64,000 nucleotides of DNA from Anthopleura xanthogrammica (lineage: Eukaryota; Cnidaria; Anthozoa; Actiniaria; Actiniidae), in assembly GCA_964019055.1 (NCBI GenBank), contig OZ025220.1, positions 7,304,620-7,368,619 of the forward strand. Reading direction: 5' to 3'. Under the pieces are notes generated by a model that searched no databases, had not been told where the DNA came from, and was given only the letters and a program-made list of their open reading frames with translations. A program made the position numbers and the translations under genes. The first letter of the stretch is position 1. Every line of letters begins with the position of its first letter. Positions 26,475-36,847 of this stretch are shown in pieces.

Positions 26475-27060
26475 TTCGTTTTTGAATTCGTAAAATACCT
26501 CTGTGTTCTTTCATTACAGCAAAGACTCATTTACTCAGTGTTAGCCTCATGTCTGTGTCTAAATATTCACAAATACCAACGGTAAAGTAAAGATTACCTC
26601 GAATCAAGGGAGAAACCTAACAAACTCTAGTACTTACATCCGATGCCAAGACGTGGCAGAATCTGCCATAGAATCGAACCGGTTACCCAGAGAAGAAAGG
26701 CGAATGTACTACTGCAAAAACACTTTGGATTATCAGACTCAGTAAAAACGCTGTTGTAGTGATATAAACAAATGCATCCAGTGTGACTAGGGCCATCTGT
26801 TCGTCATGTTAAATGAAATATAACAAATAAATGATGGTGCAAAGTGGCATTGGTTGGTGTTAATTCTGATTAATTATGGCCTAAAGTCATCTTTGATTAT
26901 TATTGGAAGAGTGTTTTCAGTCGCATACATGTCTTCCTAGTTTCTTTCCTTTTTTTTTTTTTTTTTTGTTCACTGACTCGTTTGATTCCTTCCGTCCTTC
27001 CTTCCTGAACTCTTTCGTTCGATCGTTCGTTCGGTTATTTGTATTGTTATTTCCTGTAAT
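26475..27060. other. intergenic sequence; nothing recognised
   Basis: No coding region supported. Its right end (cctgtaatatttatatgtgt) leads into an AATAAA-plus-tandem-tail signature and could be the 3' part of a retroelement. Confidence 0.35.
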
Positions 27061-27074
27061 ATTTATATGTGTGT

Positions 27075-27110
27075 AATAAAGAACTTGAACTTGAACTTGA
27101 ACTTGAACTA
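27075..27110 (+). mobile_element. retroelement 3' end with AACTTG tail (putative)
   Basis: AATAAA at 27075 is followed at once by four to five GAACTT units. A polyadenylation-like hexamer joined to a short tandem tail is characteristic of the 3' ends of CR1/L2-like non-LTR retrotransposons and their SINEs. The element body is not recognisable, so this is inference. Confidence 0.45.
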
Positions 27111-27154
27111 GTACTTCAACCATATGCATTTATACAATTATCCAATCACCTATC

Positions 27155-27615
27155 TATCCATTTATCCATCCAGCCATTCATCCGTCCATCCATCCTTTCA
27201 GTCAGACATTCATTCATTCATTCATCCATCCATTCATTCATCCATCCATCCATCCATCCATCCATCCATCCATCCATCCATCCATCCATCCATCCATCCA
27301 TCCATCCATCCATCCATCCATCCATCCATCCATCCATCCATCCATCCATCCATCCATCCATCCATCCATCCATCCATCCATCCATCCATCCATCCATCCA
27401 TCCATCCATCCATCCATCCATCCATCCATCCATCCATCCATCCATCCATCCATCCATCCATCCATCCATCCATCCATTCATTCATTCATCCATTCATCCA
27501 TCCATTCATTCACCATTTATTCACCCATTCATTCAATCATCCATTCAGTCATCCATTCATCCATTCATTCATCCATTTATTCACCCATTCATTCATTCAT
27601 CCATTTATTCAATAT
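27155..27615. repeat. (CATC)n microsatellite with degenerate flanks
   Basis: The pure core of about 60 CATC/TCCA units is at 27238-27476, with CATT-interrupted flanks on both sides. The long open frames in several phases (HPSI, WMDG repeats) are artefacts of a 4-bp unit read in triplets. Confidence 0.97.
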
Positions 27616-27639
27616 ATGTTTAGTTTAATAGCGAATATA

Positions 27640-28355
27640 TAATTCAATTGCAAACTTAGAAAGAATGAAAAGAAGAGAGTTAAAAGAGCTCTCTATCGTC
27701 CATCATGGCTTTAATTTTTCACTTAACTTTTGTTTTGAATCGCTTTTTATGGAAGCTTTTACTTTCATTATGCGAATTAACAGAGATTAAAGCTAATTTG
27801 GGGGTTGCAATTTAGGCTCTCATTTCAACCCTTAAAGGAATTGAAACGTACGTGTTCAAACAAAATGGTTGTAGCTTACTTGCATGTAAAACGGCATTAA
27901 TATAATTTTCGCAAAATTTTTTCTCTTATATTAACTTATTCATTAATTATATTTTTCTTAAGGGTTTCTTTGAGGGATGGTTAGTATATTTTACATGGGT
28001 TGGGTTTGGGTGATACACCTTGTAGGGGACTTAATGTTCTATTGTGTAATCACCTGCCTTTGGCAAATTGATTTAGAAAAAAAAAAAATTTGAACATTAT
28101 TTCAAAGAATTTTGTTTATGGATTAAAAAATTTAATTGTTTCTAAAATATTTGTCAGTAGAAAATGTCCTAAAAGAGATTTAAAAAATGGTTGGAGAATC
28201 TGGAGAGTATTTTTTTTTTACAGAGAACTATAATTGATTATTTTGGCTCTTATTTCAAAGGTTTTTTTCTTGCAAATTGAAGAATGTTAGCTGGATTCCG
28301 CATGAAACTTGTACCAAAAATTATGGCGAACTTTTTTCGAAAATATCTGACATAC
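27640..28355. other. AT-rich intergenic sequence; nothing recognised
   Basis: No coding region or repeat structure supported. Confidence 0.35.
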
Positions 28356-28359
28356 GAAT

Positions 28360-28484
28360 AAGGCACAGTTCAAACGTCAAACTTCACATAAGCCGAGCGC
28401 ATTGAAAACAATGGATAATAAGGAGGCCTTCTTTGATGTCATTAGGTTCGGCTCATGTGAAGATTGACCTTTGATCTGGGCCTA
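28360..28484. mobile_element. short inverted-repeat element (MITE-like)
   Basis: Left arm TAAGGCACAGTTCAAACGTC and cttcacataagccga is mirrored by tcggctcatgtgaag and ttgatctgggcctaa on the right. The ends sit at TA, compatible with a TA target duplication. This is the only copy seen in the window. Confidence 0.55.
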
Positions 28485-29660
28485 AGTCTTCTCTGGCAGA
28501 GATAAGGAATCCCAGCCCCTTACTGTGTTCTCATAAAAATATCAATTTTTTGCAAATTTACAAACAAAATTCTTACTACTACAGCAGGATAACAGAAAAT
28601 CTGTGTAACTAAAATTCATTTCTTGTACGGATGGGGTTCCTGTGGATTTGGCGGGAACATTTCGCGCCAAAACGCGCGTGCTCCCCTGTCCTTGGACATA
28701 CGTCTTTTCGTTCAACTTCAGAAAAAATACCGCCTTTTCCGAATCTAATTTCTTCACTTTTTTCACAAGTATTACTTTATCAGTTTAGAATACAACCTTT
28801 TTTGTATTTTGTTGTATTCTGTAGAACCATTAAAATCTTACGTTTTCAAAATTTGCCCTAATTTTCGAAGAACACAAAACGAGACAGTTCTGTGACCGAA
28901 GGACTTGTTAATACATGATCTCGTGTCACTGTGTTAGTTTTTTCAAACCACAATTAATTTTCAAAAGTGCAATCGTTTATCTTTTATTTTAGATCATTCA
29001 GACTTCAAGCCCTCGCCGTCTTCTAGCGAGCCATTCAAAACCACATGTACATCAAAATGTCAGCAATAAATTAACCTAGGTCTCTTACAATCTTGTTTTG
29101 CCTCTCATATTCGTGTTTAACCAGATTAGTCAAGTGTTTATACTTTTATTTTCTCTCCATCCTTTCGTCTGTTGTTTGTCTCGGGGGTTAAGGATATAAT
29201 TTCTGAACTCGTCATCACATTTGCGCTAAGTTGTTAGGTTTCTCCATTGATTCAATGGTTTTTCTCCAGGTTATCCAGTTTCCCTTCCTCCCCAAAAATC
29301 TAAAATGCTAAATTCCAATTCAATCTCTAGTAAGCTAGTCTTGTGGTGACTTAGATCAGCCCAGACTGATTATTTTAGAGTTCATTCGAGAAAATTGAAG
29401 ATTCTTTCCTCTATTCATTAATGAGTTAAAAGTTAAAAGCTAAAAGCGTATTGGTAAATTGAAAATGAAGAGGAGCTAGGTTTGATTAAGGATACATATA
29501 TTTCAATTTTGATTTACGTCATAAAGTGATTAACTTAGTTTATTATCCGTCACTTATTGATTTGAATTATTCAATATTTCATTCATTTGAGTATAGGTAT
29601 CGGTATCGGTATTGAAGCACATTGTATGTATATTCTGGAATGTTAGTTGCTGGAACAGAG
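28485..29660. other. intergenic sequence; nothing recognised
   Basis: Mixed AT-rich DNA with only short frames (74-76 codons, overlapping on opposite strands and without features). It includes a short (GGTATC)n run at about 29595-29615. Confidence 0.35.
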
Positions 29661-29670
29661 TCGGGGAAGC

Positions 29671-30480
29671 AAAGCAAAGCAAAGCAAAGCAAAGCAAAGC
29701 AAAGCAAAGCAAAGCAAAGCAAAGCAAAGCAAAGCAAAGCAAAGCAAAGCAAAGCAAAGCAAAGCAAAGCAAAGCAAAGCAAAGCAAAGCAAAGCAAAGC
29801 AAAGCAAAGCAAAGCAAAGCAAAGCAAAGCAAAGCAAAGCAAAGCAAAGCAAAGCAAAGCAAAGCAAAGCAAAGCAAAGCAAAGCAAAGCAAAGCAAAGC
29901 AAAGCAAAGCAAAGCAAAGCAAAGCAAAGCAAAGCAAAGCAAAGCAAAGCAAAGCAAAGCAAAGCAAAGCAAAGCAAAGCAAAGCAAAGCAAAGCAAAGC
30001 AAAGCAAAGCAAAGCAAAGCAAAGCAAAGCAAAGCAAAGCAAAGCAAAGCAAAGCAAAGCAAAGCAAAGCAAAGCAAAGCAAAGCAAAGCAAAGCAAAGC
30101 AAAGCAAAGCAAAGCAAAGCAAAGCAAAGCAAAGCAAAGCAAAGCAAAGCAAAGCAAAGCAAAGCAAAGCAAAGCAAAGCAAAGCAAAGCAAAGCAAAGC
30201 AAAGCAAAGCAAAGCAAAGCAAAGCAAAGCAAAGCAAAGCAAAGCAAAGCAAAGCAAAGCAAAGCAAAGCAAAGCAAAGCAAAGCAAAGCAAAGCAAAGC
30301 AAAGCAAAGCAAAGCAAAGCAAAGCAAAGCAAAGCAAAGCAAAGCAAAGCAAAGCAAAGCAAAGCAAAGCAAAGCAAAGCAAAGCAAAGCAAAGCAAAGC
30401 AAAGCAAAGCAAAGCAAAGCAAAGCAAAGCAAAGCAAAGCAAAGCAAAGCAAAGCAAAGCAAAGCAAAGCAAAGCAAAGC
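29671..30480. repeat. (AAAGC)n pentanucleotide microsatellite, 162 units
   Basis: 810 bp of uninterrupted AAAGC. Because the unit is not a multiple of three and lacks stop codons in most phases, it creates 320-354 codon frames on both strands (KQSKA and LLCFA repeats). These are not genes. Confidence 0.98.
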
Positions 30481-30645
30481 AAACCAAACCAAACCAAACC
30501 AAACCAAACCAAACCAAACCAAACCAAACCAAACCAAACCAAACCAAACCAAACCAAACCAAACCAAACCAAACCAAAGCAAACCGAAGCAAAGCAAAGC
30601 AAAAGAAAGTAAAGCAAACCAAAGGAAAGGAAAGGAAAAGAAAAG
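30481..30645. repeat. (AAACC)n block and degenerate AAAGG tail
   Basis: The AAAGC array switches abruptly to 19 pure AAACC units (30481-30575), then decays through AAAGC, AAAGT and AAAGG variants. Confidence 0.95.
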
Positions 30646-30649
30646 TTAC

Positions 30650-31200
30650 TCAATCTGTGATTGGTTTCTATTGTGATAGCTAGCGGTTATTACTCAGTCC
30701 AATGACAAAGTTTAAAAAAAAAAAAAAACGCTATCTTCAGTTATCACTCAAAAGATTCAAGTACAATACCACAAACCCATAAAAATACTATCAGCTATTG
30801 ACCTAGTCTTTATGGCTTTTCAAGTGATTGACAATAGGGCTTCTCATAGAATCATCACTGAGTCAATTTGTCGACTAACAGCAAACCTGATATCTATAGA
30901 AAACATTACTGGGCCATGAAATTAGACTCAGTAATTTTCTACTTCACTTATTGGCGTCTTGATACCACTATACTGACTAGAATCCTCTGGGAATTCTTTT
31001 TTTCTTATTCAAATGTTTTCATTCCTTTGGGAGTCGCAAGATAATAGTTGTAGTAATGGACTTCAATCACTACAATTCCCATTAGAGCAAAAACCTTTGT
31101 TTGTAACGTTCTGAAACGTCTCAAAGCGAGGGCAAGGGGACCCAAGGGATGCAAAACCTATTGTTTCATCCGCCATGTGATTAAATCGAATTGATAATTA
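30650..31200. other. intergenic sequence; nothing recognised
   Basis: No coding region or repeat supported. Confidence 0.35.
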
Positions 31201-31273
31201 AAAGAAATGATACTCTAGGGAATGACACGTGGTCTGAAATAGAAAAACATTACGATCATGCTAAAGAGATCCA
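31201..31273. mobile_element. MITE family 2 half-copy
   Basis: Only the right arm (agggaatgacacgtggtctg ... gaaaaacattacg) is present. It matches the right ends of the copies at 21095 and 33319. Confidence 0.6.
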
Positions 31274-31691
31274 CGTTGCTTGAGCTACGAAGAGATTAGT
31301 GGATGAAATAGTTAATTTATTTTTAAGGTAATGACGATCTTAGTTTTAATTTTCATACATACCTCAATGTTTATAATGATTTGTTTGGTGGGTAGCTAGT
31401 ATTCCTGAATGTGTTATCAGGTAGGTTTTGCGTGAGTTACAGCAGAAAATACCGACAAGGAATTCGAAAAGACGTTTTCACGTGAATATGTACACTCAAA
31501 TGGTTTCTTGTGACCAATCAAAATGCAGGAAAATTTTCGTCCAATCATATTGCTTAAGACAAAAGCCATATGAGTGTTTCTACCCCACATACATTTTAGT
31601 GGCTTCTCTCTCGTTTAAGAGGTCCATTCAGAAATATACTGAGTAAGATATAGTAAAAAAAATAAACATAGTAAAAATCTTAATCTAGGGT

Positions 31692-31730
31692 AATAAAGAA
31701 TTGTTGTTGTTGTTGTTCGGTTGTTGTTGT
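31692..31730 (+). mobile_element. retroelement 3' end with TTG tail (putative)
   Basis: AATAAA at 31692 followed by GAA and a (TTG)n tail with one cgg interruption. Same signature as at 27075, 35964, 43950 and 58811. The body upstream is unrecognised. Confidence 0.4.
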
Positions 31731-31859
31731 CTATTTTAACCAATTAGAATTAGGAGAAATTAAAACATCCACTCGCAGGGTTTGAATGTAATAGGAAGCA
31801 AATTGAGTGCTGGATTTCAAATTTATTTTAAATTATCGAATAAATATGTTTTCTCTCGA

Positions 31860-31985
31860 CTTCTTATTGCAAAAACAAACAAACAAAACAAAACGAACAA
31901 AAAAGAAAACCAAATTAAGGAAGAAAATAGAAAAAAAAATTAAGAAAGAAAACGAAAGAAAAGAACAGAAAAAGAAAAAAAAGAT
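31860..31985. repeat. A-rich low-complexity tract
   Basis: Mostly A with scattered G and C (aaacaaacaaaacaaaacga and similar). The lysine-rich frame across it is compositional. Confidence 0.6.
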
Positions 31986-32060
31986 TTATCTTCAAATAAT
32001 GCTTCTAGTCATCAGTTATTCTAAACCCACTTTCAGAGGGTAACCAAAACTTGACATTCC

Positions 32061-32198
32061 TATAGACCCCTGTCACGTGATGTCAAAGCAGCTTAATTTG
32101 GAGGACAAAACAAAAGAATTTCAATCTCTTGAGAATTGGAACTTATTGGTTTTGCCCCCAAATTGAGCTGCATTCCGACGTGCTGCAAGGGGTCTATA
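32061..32198. mobile_element. MITE-like inverted repeat, family 1 (copy d)
   Basis: Flanked by tatagaccc and gggtctata, so the ends are themselves inverted repeats. The arms ttaatttggaggacaaaac and ggttttgcccccaaattgag are intact. The best example of complete ends for this family. Confidence 0.8.
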
Positions 32199-32550
32199 GC
32201 TCTTTTTTTTCTCTATTGATAACAGCGTATAGACCTATTTTTTTGTGGTCCATTGACCAATATCAAAGCATATTCCAACCACATTAGAAAGATAGCGTGT
32301 AGCATGGTATCGCCTAACGTCTCACCACAAGGATTTGTATCGAGGATTTTTGAACACTGAACTGAACCACGCGTGGGTTGAGTAAGAAAGAAGATAGAGA
32401 AAATCAAGATGAAGGATTATTGAACTTGTCACGCGATCCTAGGGGATTAAGACCGGTGCTTCTTTCGAGGACACCGCATAGCATGCTGAGATGATAAGAG
32501 CTATTTTTGGTCTAAAAAGGATCTGGAGTTCCTTTTTTTGATCTATAATT

Positions 32551-32907
32551 ATAGACCGCTTGAACGTGATGTTAAAGCAGCTCAATTTGTAGGACAAACC
32601 AAAAGAATTTCAATCTCCTGAGAATAGCCCCATTCACAGTTCCCTGCACCATTTTGAAAGGTAGTCGTGCCTTTGCATCAAAGCGAGACCAACTGTGAGC
32701 TTGCAATGAGAGAGACCTTTTTTAACATCTTGAACAATTATTCACATGTCTCTATCATTGCAAACTCACCGTTCGTCTCGATGAAAGGGAACGGCTACAA
32801 TACCTTTCAAGATGGCGCAGAGAACTGTGAGGGGGACTATTGGAAACCTATTGCTGGTTTTGTCCTCCAAATTGAGCTTCATTCCTAAGTACTACAAGAG
32901 GTCTATA
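32551..32907. mobile_element. MITE family 1 (copy e) interrupted by another element
   Basis: The left part (atagaccgcttgaacgtgat ... caatctcctgagaat) and right part (attggaaacctattgctggt ... gaggtctat) together form a family-1 copy. They are separated by about 213 bp of unrelated hairpin sequence (32626-32838). Confidence 0.75.
32626..32838. mobile_element. nested inverted-repeat element inside MITE copy e
   Basis: The ends agccccattcacagttccct and gagaactgtgagggggact are imperfect inverted repeats, as are ccattttgaaaggta and tacctttcaagatgg. The host sequence agaat/attgg suggests a 2-bp AT target duplication. The 73-codon frame here is not a gene. Confidence 0.65.
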
Positions 32908-33189
32908 CTTATTTAACAAGTATACCGATAGTAAAAATAGAAACGAAAATAACTCTCATATTAAACATCACAAACAGTTTGTAATAAATTGCATGGTCCT
33001 TCGCTGAAAATTTGCACTTAATTTGGAGCCCAGCTCTGTTGTGCTAACCCCCTCCATTAGTATTTATTCAATGGATGAAGTAATGTAAATAAATAAATAA
33101 ACACAATCATGAATAAATAACATGAATATGCAACTCAAAAACAAGGTACGCCCTTCGCAGCAAAAAAATCTAAAGGAGAACGAGTATGC

Positions 33190-33318
33190 GCCTCTTGCAC
33201 GAGTCTGAATGCAGCTCAATTTGGAGGACAAAACAATAAGTTCCAATTCTCAGGAGATTGAAATTCTTTTGTTTTTTCCTCCAAATTGAGCTGCTTTGAC
33301 GTCACGTGCGAGGAGTCT
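33190..33318. mobile_element. MITE-like inverted repeat, family 1 (copy f)
   Basis: Arms caatttggaggacaaaacaa and gttttttcctccaaattgag; right end gacgtcacgtgcgaggagtct. It directly abuts the next family-2 element. Confidence 0.75.
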
Positions 33319-33520
33319 GAAGACCTCTTCAGTTTGGGAGTAATGTTTTCCCATTTCAGACCACGTGTCATTTTTCTTGAGAATAAGATTCTTTGTTTGA
33401 GTTGTATCCATATTCATATGTCTTCTTATGTGCAACCATTAAACAAAGAAATGATACTCAAGGGAATGACACGTGGTCTGAAATGGGAAAACATTACGCC
33501 CAAGCTAAAAAGGGTCCATT
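33319..33520. mobile_element. MITE-like inverted repeat, family 2 (copy d, long form)
   Basis: gtaatgttttcccatttcag on the left is mirrored by ctgaaatgggaaaacattac on the right; the inner arms are accacgtgtcatt and aatgacacgtggt. The best-preserved copy of this family. Confidence 0.8.
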
Positions 33521-33904
33521 ACTTTCATTTAACATACTCGGTTCACTTATGACTTATTCGTAAATTATTAAATAAGTTTCAAAGTGTTATTGAACATTTG
33601 ATAAATTACTCATTAAGTCTAATTAATTCAACTCTTTTCATTTCTCAATATATTGTTATTCTAGTGCCTAGAAGAGTGCCGCTAATCCATGCAACTTACT
33701 TTTAATGGAACCTTTAATTTGTAATAAGTGGAATGTATTTCCATTTCGTGTTATCCGCCACATTCTCTTGTGTTTTATTCCTTTCTTTATAATTAGTGAC
33801 TAATACTGGAGAAGAAGTAATATCGACACCTATCATGTTCAAAACTTTTTATCCGGCAAAATGGCGAGGCTTACAGACAAACACTGTCTAAGCTTTATAA
33901 TTTT
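33521..33904. other. AT-rich intergenic sequence; nothing recognised
   Basis: No coding region or repeat supported. Confidence 0.35.
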
Positions 33905-34560
33905 ATCAAACCCTGAAACAACCTCTGGGCTGATCTAAGTCAGGGCATGGTTAACTCACAGATCAAACCCTGAAACAACCTCTGGGCTGATCTAAGTCAG
34001 GGCATGGCTAACTCACAGATCAAACCCTGAAACAACCTCTGGGCTGATCTAAGTCAGGGCACGGCTAACTCACAGATCAAACCCTGAAACAACCTCTGGG
34101 CTGATCTAAGTCAGGGCATGGCTAACTCACAGATCAAACCCTGAAACAACCTCTGGGCTGATCTAAGTCAGGGCATGGTTAACTCACAGATCAAACCCTG
34201 AAACAACCTCTGGGCTGATCTAAGTCAGGGCATGGCTAACTCACAGATCAAACCCTGAAACAACCTCTGGTCTGATCTAAGTCAGGGCATGGCTAACTCA
34301 CAGATCAAACCCTGAAACAACCTCTGGGCTGATCTAAGTCAGGGCATGGCTAACTCACAGATCAAACCCTGAAACAACCTCTGGTCTGATCTAAGTCAGG
34401 GCATGGCTAACTCACAGATCAAACCCTGAAACAACCTCTGGGCTGATCTAAGTCAGGGCATGGTTAACTCACAGATCAAACCCTGAAACAACCTCTTGGC
34501 TGATCTAAGTCAGGGCACGGCTAACTCACAGATCAGACCCTCTGGGCTGATCTAAGCGGT
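33905..34560. repeat. 57-bp minisatellite, array 2 (about 12 copies)
   Basis: Same 57-bp unit as at 21665-22232, more homogeneous here. The last unit is shortened (cagatcagaccctctgggct) and runs directly into a SINE body. Confidence 0.94.
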
Positions 34561-34564
34561 TAGA

Positions 34565-34775
34565 TAACGGCTATAACTCTCAGATCGAAATAGAATTTAG
34601 CATGTTGGGTTTTGCGGAGGCCGGAAGGCTAGGAAAACTTGAGAATCCTGGCGCAGTAAAACCCTCGAATCAAGGAAGAGACCCAAAAACTCATGGGGTG
34701 TTGAGTTCAGGAATCGAATCTGACACTCCAGAGGTGAGAGGAGAGTGCACGTCTACCACTCGCCACCGTAGCTAC
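34565..34775 (-). mobile_element. tRNA-derived SINE (copy 1)
   Basis: On the minus strand from 34770 the sequence starts GTGGCGAGTGGTAGACG (A-box-like TGGCNNAGTGG) and continues to AGATTCGATTCCTG (B-box-like). Then comes a body with aacaccccatgag, ttttcctagcct and ggcctccgcaaaacccaaca. The 3' body merges into the 57-bp minisatellite. RNA polymerase III internal-promoter layout is inferred from the two boxes. Confidence 0.65.
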
Positions 34776-34990
34776 TTTTGTCTATTAAAAATCACTTAAC
34801 GAAAATGGAACATTAGCGAAGAGGGAATTAAAGTACATCATCGGAGGTCGGAATGTGTTCCTCAGTGATCTTAAATGCTTGGTTTCACTTCTCGCGAATC
34901 CACGTAACAGAAAAGTTTGAGCGTGTCTTTTAAAGTGCTACATGTTTGTTGCAGAACATATTTAAAACGAAGCGATCAATACTGATCTAT

Positions 34991-35180
34991 GTAAGGGCAA
35001 ACGGATAGCTCGAACTGGAATTTAGCGTGTTGGGTTTTGCAGAGGAAGGAAAACCAGAAAACCTGGAGAAAACCTCTCGAAACGCCAACAAAAATCTATT
35101 AACATGAGATGCTAAGTTCAGAAATCGAACCCGAAACCTCAGAGTTGAGAGACAAGTGCACTACCACTCGAGATTCCCCA
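34991..35180 (-). mobile_element. tRNA-derived SINE (copy 2)
   Basis: Minus strand: CGAGTGGTAGTGCACTTGTC, then TCGGGTTCGATTTCTGA (B-box), then gttttctccaggttttctgg and ctgcaaaacccaacacgcta, ending near tatccgtttgcccttacata. Same order as copy 1, but without minisatellite expansion at the 3' end. Confidence 0.65.
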
Positions 35181-35199
35181 ATTTTATGCAGATATTTCA

Positions 35200-35960
35200 A
35201 CTACAAGAGAACCGACCCGCTAAAATTAAGAATAATATCCCTGATAACGGAATTCGGAATCTCGGTGTTTGGTTATTTCATCCACAAGATAAAGATAATA
35301 TCAATATTAATCTATTAAAAAACTCACCGATAAGCGAAGCATTGGAACTTCTAGTTCGTCCATGTTCGAGCACTTTCTCTGCGGCCTTATTCACGCTTCG
35401 ATAAAACATTATAATCTAACGAGATTTATTCCGAACAAGACAGAAACCATTTACTAAATTATAAACATTTTGTGGTCTTTGTATTCCATACGAAAGCCAT
35501 TTGAGTGCACATTCCATTACTTTTTCTCTATTCATTGTCATGGTAACCTCAATTAATGGATTTTTAATCTTTGCATGGGCTTTGGTTTGTAAGACATTGA
35601 AAACCACAACTTTTCAGATTTTTATGGAGAATTTATTTTGGATTTAAAATTGATTTAGTAAGGTTCTGCCATCCTAAATTTCTTGGGGGAAAATGTTTAA
35701 TGAAAGTATAGGTATAAAATATTTTTCATATATTGTGTGTATCCTTTCTTCTTTGAAAAACAATTTTCTATACGAAAAAAAAATCTTGTAAAACAGTCTT
35801 TTGTAAAAACAAAAAACTTATATTGTCTATCTATGTAAAAAAAAAAAGAATTCTTTATTTATGAAAAAATCGCATATTTAAGACTTGTAAGACCCTAAGA
35901 ATTTATATTATAATTCATATAATATATTAGGAAAAAACTTGAAGCTTATACCTAGTGATT
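35200..35960. other. intergenic sequence; nothing recognised
   Basis: AT-rich DNA with several A runs near 35760-35850. Short overlapping frames only. Confidence 0.35.
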
Positions 35961-35963
35961 AGG

Positions 35964-35969
35964 AATAAA

Positions 35970-36003
<34 letters not shown>
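35964..36003 (+). mobile_element. retroelement 3' end with GAT tail (putative)
   Basis: AATAAA at 35964 followed directly by (GAT)n, about 11 units. Same AATAAA-plus-tandem signature as other sites in the window. Confidence 0.4.
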
Positions 36004-36005
<2 letters not shown>

Positions 36006-36279
36006 AATTATTTTCTAGAAGATTCCATGACTTGAATCAAAATAATCGAATTAATATAAAAATCAACGAAGACTAGTTGTAGTAATAAAGTGCAGATATA
36101 TATCCCACGCTTCCGTTGTGAGCACAAAAATGACTGGTATAATACTTTAACGTGGCGAATGGAATTGTGGGATTGGATGAGGGGCATCCGATGATTTGTG
36201 GAGCTTTTTAATCTCGTCTCCAGATTCAAAGAAACTGTACTCCTCATTAAATTCATGTAGTGAAAATTAAATCGAAGCT

Positions 36280-36549
36280 AACGCTGCGTTCATAAGGTAT
36301 GACAGAGAAGGGGCAGGTAAGATTAAGGGGGGATCTGAAAAGTTTTTTTCATTAACATGGGGAAGGGATTGAAAATGTTTATCAGAATCGAGGGGGTATG
36401 TTGGGGGAGTGGATAAATTTTCAGCCTTGCGGGGGGGTTGTAACTATTTTTGGGGGGGACTGCAAATGGAAATCAAATTGTTTTTGGCGTTTAAAATCTC
36501 ACCTGCCACCCCCCCCCCCCCCCCCTTCATACATTATGAACACAGCCTA
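36280..36549. mobile_element. inverted-repeat element with internal G/C homopolymer tracts
   Basis: The end ACGCTGCGTTCATAAGGTAT is mirrored by atacattatgaacacagcc, with TA on both outer sides. The inside carries gggggg runs on the left and a 20-nt C run near 36511-36524, consistent with a foldback whose two arms are G-rich and C-rich. Confidence 0.6.
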
Positions 36550-36790
36550 ATGTCATCACGTGGCGTGTCTGACTTGTCACGTGATTAAGAATTCGTTCCC
36601 AGACATTGCTATTATTAGTGTCTATACTATACTATGCTATAATCAATTAAACAAGCTAGAACTTTGTATGACGTCATAGGTCACGTGACTTACAATTCGG
36701 ACCCAGGCATGACTATAATTAGTGTATACTTTGCTAAAGTCATTAAAACAACATAGAGTTTGGTCCTGTTATTATTAGTGTCTATTGTGC
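36550..36790. repeat. ~110-bp direct repeats with CACGTGAC/TGACGTCA motifs, 3' of the 36.8-kb gene
   Basis: Two to three copies of a unit with gtcacgtgacttacaattcg, cccaggcatgactataatta and ttaaaacaa. Equivalent blocks lie 3' of the exon-2 copies at 50388, 54699 and 56191, so the repeats were duplicated with the genes. Confidence 0.7.
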
Positions 36791-36847
36791 TACCTTCATC
36801 AAAACAAGTGGATGACGTCATCTTCACGTCATGAACTATGACGTCAT

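Noticed and set aside
27069..27642. Long HPSI and WMDG repeat frames
   Set aside because: A CATC tetranucleotide array read in triplets.
29554..30683. Frames of 320-354 codons on both strands (KQSKA, LLCFA repeats)
   Set aside because: Read-through of a pure AAAGC/AAACC microsatellite in every phase; no unique coding sequence.
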